DNA of 64,000 bases, taken from positions 372,001 through 436,000 of the forward strand of contig NZ_CP012881.1 of assembly GCF_002224265.1 (NCBI RefSeq). Direction: 5' to 3'. The position numbers and the translations under genes were made by a program. The notes beneath the pieces were generated by a model. That model saw nothing but the letters and a program-made list of their open reading frames with translations. It ran no database searches and was not told the origin of the DNA. Shown here piece by piece: positions 25,802-36,738 of the stretch. The first letter of the stretch is position 1; the number at the start of each line of letters is the position of its first letter. Origin of the DNA: Vibrio vulnificus NBRC 15645 = ATCC 27562. Its GTDB lineage: Bacteria > Pseudomonadota > Gammaproteobacteria > Enterobacterales > Vibrionaceae.

Positions 25802-28327
25802 ATGTTGTCTTTAATTGAACAAATTCGTACAGGCGCGCTTTGGGATTTTCCAGGTGGTGTTCATCCTGCGGAAAACAAACGCCAGTCAAACCAGCAGCCT
25901 TTGGTGCACGCAGCGCTAGCCAATGAGATTGTGTTGCCGCTCAAACAACACATCGGCAAACCGGGAAACATCTTGGTCAACGTAGGCGATCACGTCTTAA
26001 AAGGGCAATTACTCACCCAATCGAATGCCGGTTTTACACTTCCAATTCACGCCTCGACTTCCGGAACCATAACGGCCATTGAAACACGCACAGTGGCGCA
26101 CCCTTCTGGTTTGAGCGAAATGTGCGTGGTGATCACGCCAGATGGCCAAGATACATGGTGTGAAAAACAACCTGTCGTCGATTATTCACAACAAAACAGT
26201 GACTATCTTTTGGATGTGATTCGCATGGCGGGCATTTCCGGAATGGGAGGCGCAGGCTTTCCGACCGCGAAAAAAATCCAATCTGGCTTAGGCCGAACAG
26301 AAATTTTGATTGTCAACGCAGCAGAATGTGAACCGTACATCACCGCAGACGACAAGCTTTTGCAAGAACACGCGGAAGAGGTTCTACAAGGTATCGAAAT
26401 TGTAGAACACATTTTGCAGCCTAAACTGACCATCATCGGAATTGAAGATAACAAGCCCGAAGCAATTAAAGCCCTTGAATCCGCCGCACAAAATAAAGAC
26501 ATCGTTATTCGCGTTATCCCCACCAAGTACCCCTCCGGTGGTGAAAAGCAGCTGATTAAGGTTCTAACAAATAAAGAAGTTCCCGCGGGCGGTATTCCTG
26601 CCGATATTGGTATCCTTGTGCAAAATGTGGGATCGCTGTACGCGATCAAACGCGCGGTGATCGATGGCGAACCAATGGTCAATCGAGTCGTTACCTTAAC
26701 GGGTAACACCTTCGAGACACCACGTAACGTTTGGGTACCGCTGGGCACGCCAGTCCATGCTTTATTAGAGCAATTTGGCTATCAAGCAGACAAAAAACTG
26801 CCACGCTTGATTATGGGCGGGCCGATGATGGGCTTTAGCCTTCCTCATGCAAACGTTCCGATCACCAAAACGTCCAACTGTATTTTGGCTCCAACTCGCA
26901 AAGAGATTTCTCCAGCGGGTTACGAAATGGAATGCATTCGCTGCGGCGCATGCGCTGAAGCTTGTCCTGCTTCACTGCTTCCTCAGCAGCTACAATGGCA
27001 CGCGAAAGCCGAAGAGTTCGACAAGTGTGAAGAGCTAAACTTAAAAGATTGTATCGAATGTGGCGCTTGTGCCTTTGTGTGTCCAAGTGAAATCCCGCTT
27101 GTCAGCTATTATCGTCAAGCCAAAGCCGAAATTCGAACGCGCGCGCAAGAAGCTGACGCAGCAGAACGTGCCAAGCTTCGCTTTGAAGAGAAAAAGGCGC
27201 GCATGGAGCGTGAGAAAGAAGAACGCGAGAATCGCTTTAAGAAAGCCGCGGAAGATCGCCGTAAGGAAATGAAATCCACCGGAGGCGACGACGCCATTGC
27301 CGCCGCTATCGCTCGTGTTAAAGCGCAAAAAACTCAAGATAGCGAGCAAACACCAAGCGTTAAACCGGCAGTGGCTGCTGCTATTGCCAAAGCAAAAGCC
27401 AAACAAGCCGCCGCTGCTGACTCCGGTTCGTCTGAACCAGACAATTCAGAAATGGTGAAGTTACGCGAAGAACGTAAGCGTCTTGCTCGCGAGCGAAAAG
27501 CAGAGAAAGAGCAATCTACAATCCCAGACTCTCAAGAGCAAGGGGATAAGAAATCTGCGGTCGCCGCCGCCATTGCAAGAGCAAAAGAGAAAAGAGCGCA
27601 GCAACCACCACTTGCTTCATCCGAATCATCGGCAGAGGAACCTGAAGATAAGAAAGCGGCTGTAGCTGCGGCAATTGCTCGCGCCAAAGCACGAAAAGCG
27701 CAGCAAACAGGCGAGCCTGCACCTGAGCAAAATCGCGAAGAATCGCAAGTCGCAGATGACGATCCTAAGAAAACGGCCGTCGCTGCGGCAATTGCTCGCG
27801 CCAAAGCGCGAAAAGCGCAGCAAACGGACGAGCCTGCACCTGAGCAAAACCGCGAAGAATCGCAAGTCGCAGATGACGATCCTAAGAAAGCGGCCGTCGC
27901 TGCTGCAATTGCTCGTGCCAAAGCACGAAAATCGCAGCAAGCAGGCGAGCCAGCACCTGAGCAAAACCGCGAAGAATTGCAACCAGCAGAAGACGATCCT
28001 AAAAAAGCGGCCGTCGCTGCAGCAATTGCTCGTGCCAAAGCACGAAAAGCGCAGCAAGCAGGCGAGCCAGCACCTGAGCAAAACCGCGAAGAATCGCAAC
28101 CAGCAGATGACGATCCTAAAAAAGCGGCCGTCACTGCAGCGATTGCGCGTGCCAAAGCACGAAAAGCGCAGCAAACTGACAAGCCTGCACCTGAGCAAAA
28201 TCGCGAAGAATTGCAACCAGCAGAAGACGATCCGAAGAAAGCGGCCGTCGCCGCGGCGATTGCTCGTGCCAAAGCGCGTAAAGCTCAACAAGCAGAACAA
28301 AAACAAAATACTGAGGAGAACGAGTAA
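25802..28327 (+). CDS. rsxC: Electron transport complex subunit RsxC (RnfC) with long repeat tail
   Basis: NADH/FMN-binding peripheral subunit that passes electrons through Fe-S clusters. The conserved core (residues 1-440) has [39 protein letters not shown] and two [4Fe-4S] motifs, [12 protein letters not shown] (near 378) and [12 protein letters not shown] (near 419). The C-terminus, about 400 residues, is a low-complexity basic/acidic region containing five near-identical 39-residue repeats built on '[13 protein letters not shown]' plus 'PAPEQNREE'. Total length is 841 residues, longer than most RnfC. The tail probably forms extended helices. The stop overlaps rsxD by one base. Confidence 0.95.
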   Translation: MLSLIEQIRTGALWDFPGGVHPAENKRQSNQQPLVHAALANEIVLPLKQHIGKPGNILVNVGDHVLKGQLLTQSNAGFTLPIHASTSGTITAIETRTVAHPSGLSEMCVVITPDGQDTWCEKQPVVDYSQQNSDYLLDVIRMAGISGMGGAGFPTAKKIQSGLGRTEILIVNAAECEPYITADDKLLQEHAEEVLQGIEIVEHILQPKLTIIGIEDNKPEAIKALESAAQNKDIVIRVIPTKYPSGGEKQLIKVLTNKEVPAGGIPADIGILVQNVGSLYAIKRAVIDGEPMVNRVVTLTGNTFETPRNVWVPLGTPVHALLEQFGYQADKKLPRLIMGGPMMGFSLPHANVPITKTSNCILAPTRKEISPAGYEMECIRCGACAEACPASLLPQQLQWHAKAEEFDKCEELNLKDCIECGACAFVCPSEIPLVSYYRQAKAEIRTRAQEADAAERAKLRFEEKKARMEREKEERENRFKKAAEDRRKEMKSTGGDDAIAAAIARVKAQKTQDSEQTPSVKPAVAAAIAKAKAKQAAAADSGSSEPDNSEMVKLREERKRLARERKAEKEQSTIPDSQEQGDKKSAVAAAIARAKEKRAQQPPLASSESSAEEPEDKKAAVAAAIARAKARKAQQTGEPAPEQNREESQVADDDPKKTAVAAAIARAKARKAQQTDEPAPEQNREESQVADDDPKKAAVAAAIARAKARKSQQAGEPAPEQNREELQPAEDDPKKAAVAAAIARAKARKAQQAGEPAPEQNREESQPADDDPKKAAVTAAIARAKARKAQQTDKPAPEQNREELQPAEDDPKKAAVAAAIARAKARKAQQAEQKQNTEENE
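27650..28300 (+). repeat. 117-bp tandem repeats in the rsxC tail
   Basis: Five in-frame units of 117 bp begin at 27650, 27767, 27884, 28001 and 28118, followed by a partial unit from 28235. Each encodes a variant of [19 protein letters not shown] plus [19 protein letters not shown]. More diverged copies of the 'AAIARAK' element lie upstream (27290-27640). High nucleotide identity suggests recent expansion and possible copy-number variation between strains. Confidence 0.95.
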
Positions 28328-29394
28328 TGTCGTTTTTTATTGCGAGCTCACCACACGCCCACAGTCGCAAAAGCACCCCAGATTTAATGAAATGGGTAGC
28401 ACTATGTGCATTACCCGGATTGTTGGCACAAACCTACTTTTTTGGATGGGGTACATTCGTTCAACTCATTTTGGCGATCACCATCGCGTTATCTTTAGAA
28501 GCGCTCGTGATGCTATTAAGAAAGCGCCCCCCAATGCGAGCGCTACGTGATCATAGTGCTCTGGTCACCGCTTGGTTACTGGCGGTTGCCATCCCCCCAA
28601 TGGCACCTTGGTGGATCATCACGATTGGCCTTTTGTTTGCGATCGTCATTGCAAAGCATCTCTACGGCGGCCTAGGGCAAAACCCGTTCAACCCTGCCAT
28701 GATTGCTTATGTGGTACTGCTGATTTCCTTCCCAGTGCAAATGACCAGTTGGAGCGCTCCGCTACCTCTGATTGAAGCCGGACACGAAGTGGCCAAAGAT
28801 CCGGTGACATTCGGGGATCTGCTTTCCCTGATCTTTACCGGGCTCACTATCGATGGTTCTTCTCTGCAACAAGTTCGTGCAGGTATCGATGGCATTACCA
28901 CGGCAACGCCGCTTGATGCTTTCAAAACGGGTCTGCACAGCGGAGCGACATCGTCAGAAATTCTCAGCCAACCTATTTTTGAAGGTTTTGCAGGTGTGGG
29001 CTGGCAATGGGTTAACCTTGCCTATTTGGCGGGTGGTCTGATTTTGCTCAAGCAACGCGTTATCCAATGGCATATTCCTGTCGGATTTTTAGGTGCGTTG
29101 CTTGTGATGAGCAGCTTTTTCTCCCTATTCTTCCCTGGCGAAACGGCGTCCCCCCTGTTTCATCTCCTTTCCGGAGCGACGATGCTAGGCGCATTCTTTA
29201 TTGCAACGGATCCCGTATCCGCTTCCACAACAATCAAGGGGCGTATCCTCTTTGGGGCGATCATCGGTTCTCTCGTCTTTATCATACGTAGTTGGGGAGG
29301 CTTCCCAGACGGTGTGGCGTTTGCAGTGTTATTGGCCAACATGTGTGTACCTTTGATCGATTACTACACCAAACCAAGAACTTACGGGCACTAA
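28327..29394 (+). CDS. rsxD: Electron transport complex subunit RsxD (RnfD)
   Basis: Polytopic membrane subunit with a covalently bound FMN. The 355-residue protein starts [21 protein letters not shown], and has the [15 protein letters not shown] segment and the flavinylation motif region [11 protein letters not shown] (Thr near residue 187). The late [23 protein letters not shown] helix is typical. Overlaps the rsxC stop by one base and precedes rsxG by 15 bases. Confidence 0.96.
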   Translation: MSFFIASSPHAHSRKSTPDLMKWVALCALPGLLAQTYFFGWGTFVQLILAITIALSLEALVMLLRKRPPMRALRDHSALVTAWLLAVAIPPMAPWWIITIGLLFAIVIAKHLYGGLGQNPFNPAMIAYVVLLISFPVQMTSWSAPLPLIEAGHEVAKDPVTFGDLLSLIFTGLTIDGSSLQQVRAGIDGITTATPLDAFKTGLHSGATSSEILSQPIFEGFAGVGWQWVNLAYLAGGLILLKQRVIQWHIPVGFLGALLVMSSFFSLFFPGETASPLFHLLSGATMLGAFFIATDPVSASTTIKGRILFGAIIGSLVFIIRSWGGFPDGVAFAVLLANMCVPLIDYYTKPRTYGH

Positions 29395-29409
29395 AAGGCA
29401 GGAAATGAA

Positions 29410-30045
29410 ATGTTAAACGCAATACGTAAAAACGGTTTAACACTAGCAATATTTGCCTGTGCTACCACAGGGCTAGTGGCCATGACCCAGTATTTAACTA
29501 AGGACCAAATCACGCTTCAGGAGCAAAAACAGCTCTCTTCGGTCCTTAATCAGGTTATCCCGCAAAGCGCACATGACAATTTATTGTTTGAATCTTGTAC
29601 TTTGGTGAGCGATTCCGCGCTGGGCTCCGATAAGGCGATGCCAGCCTATATTGCCACACGTAATGGCCAAGCCACCGCCATTGCGATTGAATCCGTAGCA
29701 CCAGATGGCTACAACGGTGCCATTAAGATCATTACGGGTATCGATGCCAGCGGTACCGTGCTTGGCACGCGCGTACTTAGCCACCAAGAGACACCGGGGT
29801 TAGGCGATAAGATCGACCTTAGAGTGACAGATTGGATCACCAGTTTCACTGGAAAACAGTTAAACGATGACAACTATAACAGTTGGAAGGTGCGTAAAGA
29901 TGGTGGAGAATTTGACCAGTTTACCGGCGCGACCATTACACCTCGTGCGGTTGTTAAAGCGGTGCGCAACACCGTTGAGTTCGTCAACAGCCATCGTGAA
30001 CAGATTTTGAATCAACCACTTAACTGTGGAGGCCGCTATGAGTGA
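29410..30045 (+). CDS. rsxG: Electron transport complex subunit RsxG (RnfG)
   Basis: Periplasm-facing FMN-binding subunit with a single N-terminal membrane helix. The 211-residue protein has a [20 protein letters not shown] anchor, [27 protein letters not shown] and the FMN attachment motif [14 protein letters not shown] (FMN on the Thr of SGAT-like TGAT). The stop overlaps the rsxE start region by 8 bases. Confidence 0.96.
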
Positions 30046-30730
30046 GCATAAAAAATTACTTAAAAATGGCATGTGGGACAACAACCCTGCACTGGTCCAG
30101 TTACTTGGTCTGTGTCCGCTACTGGCGGTATCGTCAACCGTCACCAACGCACTTGGTCTCGGAATAGCAACATTATTAGTGCTAGTTGGCTCCAACGTCA
30201 CTGTTTCACTGATTCGTAACTACGTACCAAAAGAAATTCGTATTCCGGTATTCGTTATGATCATTGCTTCACTGGTAACGTGCGTTCAATTACTGATGAA
30301 CGCCTACGCCTATGGCTTATACCTATCATTAGGCATTTTCATTCCTTTGATTGTGACCAACTGCATCATCATCGGTCGTGCTGAAGCGTACGCGTCAAAA
30401 AACGATCCTTTGCCTGCGGCATTAGATGGTTTTTGGATGGGCATGGGTATGACCACCGTGCTTGTCGTTCTTGGCGCAATGCGTGAAATCATCGGTAACG
30501 GCACCCTTTTCGATGGCGCAGATCTTCTACTTGGTGAATGGGCGAGCGCGCTGCGAATTCAGGTATTCCAATTTGACAGTAGCTTCCTACTGGCACTGCT
30601 ACCGCCTGGGGCATTTATTGGTGTCGGCCTGCTCATCGCGTTGAAAAATGTCATCGATACACAGTTAAAAGCTCGCCAACCTAAACAAGAAAAACCCGCG
30701 ATTGAACGCGCTCGCGTAACTAACGCGTAA
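30038..30730 (+). CDS. rsxE: Electron transport complex subunit RsxE (RnfE)
   Basis: Six-helix membrane subunit related to RsxA. The ATG at 30038 has a GGAGG site and gives [42 protein letters not shown], the standard N-terminus; length 230 residues. [20 protein letters not shown] carries the conserved Cys, and the C-terminal [16 protein letters not shown] helix is typical. Last gene of the rsx operon; nth follows after a 70-base gap with a hairpin. Confidence 0.96.
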
Positions 30731-30739
30731 GTTACTGTC

Positions 30740-30782
30740 TAGGCTCATCAAAATACGCACCGCTAGAGTGCCCATGAGCCTA
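30740..30782 (+). other. Intercistronic hairpin between rsxE and nth
   Basis: A 9-bp perfect stem (TAGGCTCAT / ATGAGCCTA) encloses a smaller GCAC/GTGC hairpin. There is no T-run, so partial processing or stabilisation is more likely than termination. The nth ribosome site lies just after it. Confidence 0.55.
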
Positions 30783-30801
30783 GAACAACTGGAAGTCAGC
30801 A

Positions 30802-31443
30802 ATGAATAAAGACAAACGCATACAAATTCTCGAACGATTACGAGAAAACAACCCCAACCCGCAAACCGAACTCAATTGGAACTCCCCTTTTGAGCTACTG
30901 ATAGCGGTTTTGTTATCAGCACAAGCAACGGATGTCAGTGTCAATAAAGCCACCGACAAACTGTTCCCAGTCGCCAACACCCCTCAAGCGATGTTGGATC
31001 TTGGGGTGGAAGGTCTCAAAGAGTACATTAAGACCATTGGCTTGTTTAATTCCAAAGCGGAAAACACCATCAAAACATGTCGCATTCTGCTCGAAAAACA
31101 CAACGGTGAAGTACCTGAAGATCGAGCAGCGCTTGAAGCACTGCCCGGGGTTGGGCGCAAAACCGCCAATGTGGTGCTCAACACCGCCTTTGGCTGGCCA
31201 ACCATCGCTGTCGATACCCATATTTACCGCGTTTCCAATCGCACCAAGTTTGCCCCAGGCAAAAACGTGGATGAAGTCGAACAAAAACTTCTCAAAGTCG
31301 TACCAAAAGAGTTTAAACTCGATGTCCACCACTGGTTGATTTTGCATGGACGCTACACCTGTATTGCACGTAAGCCTCGCTGTGGCAGTTGCATCATTGA
31401 AGACCTGTGCGAATTTAAAGAAAAAGTCTACCCAGAGAATTAA
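30802..31443 (+). CDS. nth: Endonuclease III
   Basis: Base-excision-repair glycosylase/AP lyase that removes oxidised pyrimidines. The 213-residue protein has LLSAQATDVSVNKAT, the helix-hairpin-helix LPGVGRKTANVVLN with catalytic Lys120, catalytic Asp138 in AVDTHIYRVSNR, and the C-terminal [4Fe-4S] loop CIARKPRCGSCIIEDLC (Cys spacing 6-2-5). The rsx-nth linkage is conserved in gamma-proteobacteria. Confidence 0.97.
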   Translation: MNKDKRIQILERLRENNPNPQTELNWNSPFELLIAVLLSAQATDVSVNKATDKLFPVANTPQAMLDLGVEGLKEYIKTIGLFNSKAENTIKTCRILLEKHNGEVPEDRAALEALPGVGRKTANVVLNTAFGWPTIAVDTHIYRVSNRTKFAPGKNVDEVEQKLLKVVPKEFKLDVHHWLILHGRYTCIARKPRCGSCIIEDLCEFKEKVYPEN

Positions 31444-31467
31444 TCTCTATCTGTAAGGAGCATAACA

Positions 31468-31884
31468 ATGTCAAACGGTCGTATTCTTCATACTATGTTA
31501 CGTGTTGGTAACTTAGAAAAATCAATTCAGTTCTACACCGAAGTTATGGGCATGCAATTGCTGCGTACCAATGAAAACAAAGAATATGAGTATACTTTGG
31601 CGTTTCTAGGTTACGGCGACGAATCACAAGGCGCAGTCATCGAATTAACTTACAACTGGGGTAAAACGGAATACGACCTCGGCAGTGCATTTGGTCACAT
31701 TGCAATTGGCGTCGACGACATTTATGTGACATGCGATGCCATTAAAGCTGCTGGCGGTAATGTCACTCGCGAACCTGGCCCGGTAAAAGGCGGCACGACC
31801 CACATCGCTTTTGTGAAAGATCCTGATGGCTATATGATTGAGTTGATCCAAAACAAACAAGCATCTGCAGGTTTAGAAGGCTAA
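31468..31884 (+). CDS. gloA: Lactoylglutathione lyase (glyoxalase I)
   Basis: Metalloenzyme (Ni or Co type in bacteria) that converts the methylglyoxal-glutathione adduct to lactoylglutathione. The 138-residue protein has the metal ligands in [10 protein letters not shown] (His near 6), [11 protein letters not shown] (Glu near 57), [10 protein letters not shown] (His near 75) and MIELIQ (Glu near 123). It has a clear TAAGGAG ribosome site and follows nth by 24 bases. Confidence 0.97.
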   Translation: MSNGRILHTMLRVGNLEKSIQFYTEVMGMQLLRTNENKEYEYTLAFLGYGDESQGAVIELTYNWGKTEYDLGSAFGHIAIGVDDIYVTCDAIKAAGGNVTREPGPVKGGTTHIAFVKDPDGYMIELIQNKQASAGLEG

Positions 31885-31913
31885 TCACCACATCAATATG
31901 GCGTAATAGAAAC

Positions 31914-31937
31914 GAGGAGGCAAAAGCCTCCTCTTTT
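31914..31937 (+). terminator. Terminator after gloA
   Basis: A perfect 8-bp stem (GAGGAGGC / GCCTCCTC) with an AAAA loop is followed by TTTT, 29 bases after the gloA stop. Confidence 0.85.
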
Positions 31938-31961
31938 GATCTTAATCATGAAACTTTACAT

Positions 31962-31980
31962 GATAATAATTTTCATTTAG
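31962..31980. promoter_or_regulatory. Weak Fur-box-like sequence
   Basis: GATAATAATTTTCATTTAG agrees with the 19-base Fur consensus (GATAATGATAATCATTATC) at 13 positions and lies 33 bases upstream of the DUF2753-like gene. The region is AT-rich, so chance is a real alternative. Confidence 0.25.
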
Positions 31981-32013
31981 ATTAATCCCAATTTTGCTAA
32001 CTGGGATAAGCAC

Positions 32014-32448
32014 ATGATCAGTGAATGGGAAAAACACACGTTGCTCGCAGATACCGCGCTACAACTTGACGATCCAATTCGTAGTATTTTGCACTATCAA
32101 CAAGCCTACAATTTGAGCGAAGACATCATCGCTTCCTCAACGGTAGAAGCCGACGACAAATTACTGATATCCGTGATCTCGTGCCACAACTTGGCACAAT
32201 TTTGGCGTTGGGCGGGTGACACCGACTATGAACTAAAATATCTGCAATTGGCCTCGGAAAAAGTGCTGACCTTAATTCCTCAGTGCCCTCACCACCAATG
32301 TGAAAGTTTTATCGAGTCTATCGGTTGCTGCAAAAAAGCGTTGTTCGATTTTTTAAAGCGCCACCCAAACCCAAAGATCGCGCAACTGGTGGAAAAGATC
32401 GACACTGCGACCCATTGCGAAATCATCGCAAAGTTCAAACTCAACTAA
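32014..32448 (+). CDS. DUF2753-like helical protein
   Basis: A 144-residue cytosolic protein of unknown function. The sequence is all helical, with a TPR-like start ([33 protein letters not shown]) and later [29 protein letters not shown]. Several cysteines ([17 protein letters not shown]) cluster near residue 95. It resembles the Vibrio-restricted DUF2753 family as I remember it. It converges with motY, overlapping that gene's end by 4 bases. The ribosome site (GGGA) is weak. Confidence 0.75.
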   Translation: MISEWEKHTLLADTALQLDDPIRSILHYQQAYNLSEDIIASSTVEADDKLLISVISCHNLAQFWRWAGDTDYELKYLQLASEKVLTLIPQCPHHQCESFIESIGCCKKALFDFLKRHPNPKIAQLVEKIDTATHCEIIAKFKLN

Positions 32449-33326
32449 ACTTCACTTCGCCCCAGTGAAATGACAACGCGGCGGTTTTTATCTTTACCTA
32501 TAGGCGTTGCGTTGTCTGCAATTGGGCGGCGTTTACCATAACCTTGAACTTGGATGCGATCTTCCGGCAATCCTAGTGCTTTGAAGTAATCTCTCAACGA
32601 CTCCGCTCTACGCTCCGATAAGTTTTGGCTCACACTAGTACCATCAGTGGAATCGGTGTAAGTCGACACCAACACCAAATCAATATCAGAGTTGTAGCGC
32701 ACGTATTCAGCAATCTGCGACAAGCGCTTTTGCGATGCCTTGGTGAGTTTATCGCCATTGCGTTCATAATGCAGAATCGTGAACGAAATATCTTCAAAGC
32801 TGTAAGGCAAAAGATTAGCGACACAGTCACTGAATACATTGTATTTCTGTTGGAACAAAACGGCAGACAGCGCGACTTCAATTCTTTGGTCACGGCTTTG
32901 CCAATCTTGATAACTAAAGGTCGGATAGCGCCCTTTCTCTAACTCAGACAGAATGCCCCACGCCGTTTGCCCACCAACATAACCATTAAACTGTTGAAAG
33001 AACTTAATATTAGTAATACGGTCGGCGTTTTCTCCTGGTCGCCAAGGAGGCGGCATCGAAATCAAACTCACATTGCGCGTTTCGCCCATAGGTCGACGCA
33101 TTTTTAGCTCAAAATCCAGCACAATTTTTTTACTTGCGCGTGAAGAGAATTCCGCATCACCGTAGTTAGGGATCGGATGCACCAAACGGCATTCCAGCGG
33201 TGAATTCATCACCATTTCCCATTGTGATTGCTGCGGGGTGGCAATATAACGCTTCGTCATCGCTGCCGAAGGCAATGATGCAAAGGTAGTTAGTACTAAA
33301 CCACTGGTTATTAGCCACTTTTTCAT
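32445..33326 (-). CDS. motY: Sodium-driven flagellar motor protein MotY
   Basis: Periplasmic T-ring component that, with MotX, holds the PomAB stator around the polar flagellar motor. From ATG 33326 the product is 293 residues, the length of V. alginolyticus MotY. A signal peptide ([23 protein letters not shown]) is followed by the MotY-specific N-domain with [11 protein letters not shown] and [13 protein letters not shown]. The C-terminal OmpA-like peptidoglycan-binding domain has [36 protein letters not shown] two codons upstream is an alternative start. It stands alone on the minus strand. Confidence 0.95.
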   Translation of the reverse strand: MKKWLITSGLVLTTFASLPSAAMTKRYIATPQQSQWEMVMNSPLECRLVHPIPNYGDAEFSSRASKKIVLDFELKMRRPMGETRNVSLISMPPPWRPGENADRITNIKFFQQFNGYVGGQTAWGILSELEKGRYPTFSYQDWQSRDQRIEVALSAVLFQQKYNVFSDCVANLLPYSFEDISFTILHYERNGDKLTKASQKRLSQIAEYVRYNSDIDLVLVSTYTDSTDGTSVSQNLSERRAESLRDYFKALGLPEDRIQVQGYGKRRPIADNATPIGKDKNRRVVISLGRSEV

Positions 33327-33524
33327 TATCACTACTTCTCTTACTCGCTCACAGTTGCATGGCAGACATTTGCCACTACCGGATGAATTCTATCTGACTT
33401 ACACATTTATGCAAAAACCTCGCCAAATAGGAGCAAAACTTTTGCGGTTTTCTCCTTTTGTAACGTTTTTTTCATAAGGATAATCTGTAATAATGCAGCC
33501 TTTGTCACACAAAAATATAGAAAC

Positions 33525-34178
33525 ATGACTGTAGAAAACACAGCTCTGACCCTGAAAAAACGCTTTCGCGGCTATTTTCCCGTAGTTGTTGACGTAGAAA
33601 CTGCTGGGTTCAATGCACAAACCGATGCACTACTCGAAATTTGTGCTGTTACCTTGTCCATGGATGAAAACGGTGATCTTCACCCTGCATCGACCATTCA
33701 CTTTCATGTTGAGCCCTTTGAGGGGGCAAATCTCGAAAAAGAAGCTCTTGAGTTCAACGGCATTCGTGACCCGTTTAGCCCATTACGTGGCGCCGTGACC
33801 GAACAAGAGGCGCTAAAAGAGATCTATAAACTCATCCGTAGAGAACAAAAAGCCGCTGATTGTAGCCGTGCCATTATGGTGGCGCACAACGCAGCGTTTG
33901 ACTTAAGTTTCGTTAACGCAGCGAATGAGCGCTGCAAACTTAAACGAGTTCCGTTTCATCCTTTTGCCACTTTCGATACCGCAACGCTCAGTGGGTTGGC
34001 TTATGGTCAAACTGTACTGGCGAAAGCGTGCAAAACCGCAGGGATGGAATTTGACAATCGAGAGGCCCATTCGGCGCTTTACGATACCGAAAAAACCGCA
34101 GAGCTGTTCTGTGGCATCGTCAATAAATGGAAAGCGCTTGGAGGCTGGCCATTAATTGAAGATGAAAACGAAAAATAA
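33525..34178 (+). CDS. rnt: Ribonuclease T
   Basis: 3' to 5' exoribonuclease that trims tRNA and other stable RNAs. DEDDh motifs are complete: VVDVETAGF (Exo I), [10 protein letters not shown] (Exo II) and [16 protein letters not shown] (Exo III with the His). Length is 217 residues. Divergent from motY. An antiporter gene follows after 28 bases and may be cotranscribed. Confidence 0.97.
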   Translation: MTVENTALTLKKRFRGYFPVVVDVETAGFNAQTDALLEICAVTLSMDENGDLHPASTIHFHVEPFEGANLEKEALEFNGIRDPFSPLRGAVTEQEALKEIYKLIRREQKAADCSRAIMVAHNAAFDLSFVNAANERCKLKRVPFHPFATFDTATLSGLAYGQTVLAKACKTAGMEFDNREAHSALYDTEKTAELFCGIVNKWKALGGWPLIEDENEK

Positions 34179-34206
34179 TAAGTAAACACAACTACCTGAG
34201 AAAACT

Positions 34207-35532
34207 ATGAATCCTGTCGTTATATCTGTTTGCGTCATGCTAGTTTTAGCTTTGATGCGAGTGAACGTGGTGGTCGCCCTCACGTTCAGTGCCATCGTTG
34301 GTGGCCTTGTTGCTGGAATGGGCCTAGGCGATACCATCGCTGCGTTTGAAAGTGGCCTTGGTGGCGGTGCAACCATCGCTCTGAGTTACGCCATGTTGGG
34401 CACCTTCGCAGTTGCTATTTCGAAATCGGGCATTACTGACCTGCTTGCCAGAAGCGTTATTAAGCACCTTAACGGCAAAGAAAGTGACGCTTCAACCACC
34501 GGCTTAAAATACGCGGTTTTGGTAGCGCTCGTACTGGTGACCATGTCATCGCAAAACGTCATTCCTGTCCATATCGCCTTTATTCCCATTTTAATTCCAC
34601 CTCTATTGGGCGTATTTGCAAAACTCAAACTCGATCGTCGATTGGTCGCGTGTGTGCTGACATTTGGCCTGATTACGCCATACATGGTCTTACCTGTCGG
34701 CTTTGGCGGTATTTTCCTTAATAACATCCTATTGAAAAACCTGCACGATAACGGTTTAGAGAGCGTTGTCGCCAGCCAAGTACCGACCGCAATGCTCCTA
34801 CCCGGCGCAGGAATGGTGTTTGGTCTTTTGACTGCTATTTTCTTTAGCTACCGTAAACCTCGCGAATACCGTGAAACCGAGCTGACCGTCGTGCATGAAG
34901 AAAGCAAAGGCATCAACAAGAAACACATTCTGGTAGCCGCCCTAGGTATCATCGCAGCTCTCAGTGTTCAGCTATACACGGGTTCAATGATCATTGGTGC
35001 ACTGGCCGGCTTTATGGTCTTCACCTTTGGTGGTGTCATTGCTTGGAAAGAAACTCATGATGTGTTCACTAAAGGTGTTCACATGATGGCAATGATCGGC
35101 TTCATCATGATCGCCGCCGCTGGCTTTGCTGCGGTAATGAAACAAACGGGTGGCGTTGAAACACTGGTACAATCGCTTTCAACCAGCATCGGCGACAACA
35201 AAGGCCTTGCCGCTCTTCTTATGCTTGTGGTCGGTCTGCTTGTCACGATGGGGATTGGTTCTTCTTTCTCAACCATTCCAATCTTAGCAACTATTTACGT
35301 TCCGCTTTCCATTGCTTTTGGTTTTTCACCGATGGCAACCATTGCTCTTGTGGGTACAGCTGCGGCTCTTGGTGACGCAGGTTCACCTGCTTCTGATTCA
35401 ACGTTAGGCCCAACTTCCGGTCTGAATGCCGACGGACAACACGAGCACATTTGGGAAACTGTGGTTCCAACCTTTATCCACTACAATATCCCACTCATTA
35501 TTTTTGGTTGGATCGCGGCCATGGTGCTGTAA
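34207..35532 (+). CDS. Na+/H+ antiporter family protein (NhaC/YuiF-like)
   Basis: Polytopic inner-membrane protein of 441 residues, about 11 helices. The N-terminus [25 protein letters not shown], the [22 protein letters not shown] segment and the C-terminal [25 protein letters not shown] motif match the Na+/H+ antiporter family containing B. subtilis YuiF; some relatives transport amino acids such as histidine. Substrate is therefore uncertain. It lies 28 bases after rnt and ends at a strong terminator. Confidence 0.85.
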   Translation: MNPVVISVCVMLVLALMRVNVVVALTFSAIVGGLVAGMGLGDTIAAFESGLGGGATIALSYAMLGTFAVAISKSGITDLLARSVIKHLNGKESDASTTGLKYAVLVALVLVTMSSQNVIPVHIAFIPILIPPLLGVFAKLKLDRRLVACVLTFGLITPYMVLPVGFGGIFLNNILLKNLHDNGLESVVASQVPTAMLLPGAGMVFGLLTAIFFSYRKPREYRETELTVVHEESKGINKKHILVAALGIIAALSVQLYTGSMIIGALAGFMVFTFGGVIAWKETHDVFTKGVHMMAMIGFIMIAAAGFAAVMKQTGGVETLVQSLSTSIGDNKGLAALLMLVVGLLVTMGIGSSFSTIPILATIYVPLSIAFGFSPMATIALVGTAAALGDAGSPASDSTLGPTSGLNADGQHEHIWETVVPTFIHYNIPLIIFGWIAAMVL

Positions 35533-35566
35533 GCGCCTAAAACATTGCATGATCGACAATCAAAAA

Positions 35567-35590
35567 AAAGCCGCTCCATGGAGCGGCTTT
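35567..35590. terminator. Bidirectional terminator
   Basis: The perfect palindrome AAAGCCGCTCC-AT-GGAGCGGCTTT lies between convergent genes, with a long A tract on the left (a T-run for the minus strand) and TCTCTTTC on the right. Confidence 0.85.
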
Positions 35591-35661
35591 CTCTTTCAAT
35601 AAACAGGGCGATCTTTTTCAGCGTGTCTCGCTGACCTATTCCATCACGCTATTTTTTCACA

Positions 35662-36291
35662 CTATTGAGCGGGCATATTCTCGACAATGCGCTCACGGAT
35701 CAACTTCAACGTCGGCTCCGTGGAGAGGTAATCGATCTCGATTGGAAAATACGCATCGTTAATTTGCAACACCAAACTTGGGTAAGCGTTGACGCCTAAG
35801 CTTCGAGCCAAACTCAGCTGGTCTTCAAAGACGCCTTCCAATAAACGCCCTGTCACATCGTTTTCAAACTGTTGAACATTGAGTCCAATTTCTTGCGCAA
35901 GCTGGCGATGTGTCGCTTCATCATGTGGCGGCATGGCGCGCAAATAATACGCGTGCTGAATCGCTTCTAGCATTTGCTCATAAGAATCTTGAAAACCTGC
36001 CGCGATCACCGCACGACACGCCTGATAGGTACTACGAACCGGAGTACAACGAGTCCAAAACTCATAATTAAATTGAGTGCCTAGACGCTGTTCAATTTGA
36101 TGCCAAATGCTTTCAATTTTTTGCTGCATTTCAGGTGACATCGGCAATGTTGAATCTGACGCGAGGCCGCCAACCACATACTCAAACTGAATGACTCCAG
36201 GTAACTGTTGCTTCAATTTTTCCAAGGTAGGTTTGTATCCCCAGCACCAGCTGCACATAGGATCATGGACGTAATATAGTTTGATTTTCAT
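35662..36291 (-). CDS. DsbA-family (FrnE-like) thioredoxin-fold oxidoreductase
   Basis: A 209-residue cytosolic thiol-disulfide protein. The thioredoxin CxxC is CSWC at residues 13-16, directly after the first beta strand (MKIKLYYVHDPM), and a helical insertion of about 110 residues follows. The cis-Pro lies in LGVNAYPSLVL. There is no signal peptide, which separates it from periplasmic DsbA. Relatives are described as FrnE-like isomerases or 2-hydroxychromene isomerase-like proteins. The substrate is unknown. It stands alone, with its own terminator. Confidence 0.85.
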   Translation of the reverse strand: MKIKLYYVHDPMCSWCWGYKPTLEKLKQQLPGVIQFEYVVGGLASDSTLPMSPEMQQKIESIWHQIEQRLGTQFNYEFWTRCTPVRSTYQACRAVIAAGFQDSYEQMLEAIQHAYYLRAMPPHDEATHRQLAQEIGLNVQQFENDVTGRLLEGVFEDQLSLARSLGVNAYPSLVLQINDAYFPIEIDYLSTEPTLKLIRERIVENMPAQ

Positions 36292-36311
36292 GGTAGTAAC
36301 TCAAAAACAAA

Positions 36312-36331
36312 AAGGAGCCAAACAGCTCCTT
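36312..36331 (-). terminator. Terminator after grxD
   Basis: A perfect 7-bp stem (AAGGAGC / GCTCCTT) with a 6-base loop; on the minus strand it continues into TTTTTGTTTTTG. Confidence 0.8.
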
Positions 36332-36399
36332 CGTATTCTATCTTCGTTTGACGATAACCACTACCGAAACTCTTTCAAGCGCCATAGTGGTTGGCCAAA

Positions 36400-36738
36400 T
36401 TATTCCGCGTCGTTGCCCGCTGCGCGTGCTGTCGCTTCTTTGATCAATGGTTGAAGTTCGCCTTTTTGGAACATCTCAATCACGATATCACAACCGCCAA
36501 TCAACTCACCTTCAACCCATAGTTGTGGGAAAGTTGGCCACTCCGCGTATTTTGGCAATTCTGCGCGAATATCTGGGTTTTGTAGAATGTCTACATAAGC
36601 AAATTTTTCGCCACACGCCATCAATGCCTGAGCTGCTTGAGAAGAAAAACCACAGCTTGGTAGCTTTGGAGAACCTTTCATGTAGAGAAGGATTGGGTTT
36701 TCTGCGATTTGTTGTTTGATTTTGTCGATAGTTTCCAT
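36400..36738 (-). CDS. grxD: Monothiol glutaredoxin
   Basis: CGFS-type glutaredoxin that binds and transfers [2Fe-2S] clusters. From ATG 36738 the 112-residue protein starts METIDKIKQQIAENPILLYMKGSPKLPSCGFS, with CGFS near residue 30. The glutathione-binding parts WPTFPQLWVEGELIGGCDI follow. An in-frame upstream extension of 13 residues lacks a ribosome site, while GAGGAAGC precedes the chosen ATG. In E. coli grxD is also near sodB, and here the two are divergent. Confidence 0.96.
   Translation of the reverse strand: METIDKIKQQIAENPILLYMKGSPKLPSCGFSSQAAQALMACGEKFAYVDILQNPDIRAELPKYAEWPTFPQLWVEGELIGGCDIVIEMFQKGELQPLIKEATARAAGNDAE

Noticed and set aside
27532..28306. Long open frames on the minus strand, and in another plus frame, across the rsxC tail
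   Set aside because: They are by-products of the 117-bp repeats and biased codon use of rsxC; the translations are low-complexity Ser/Ala/Arg or Lys-rich sequence without a start context.
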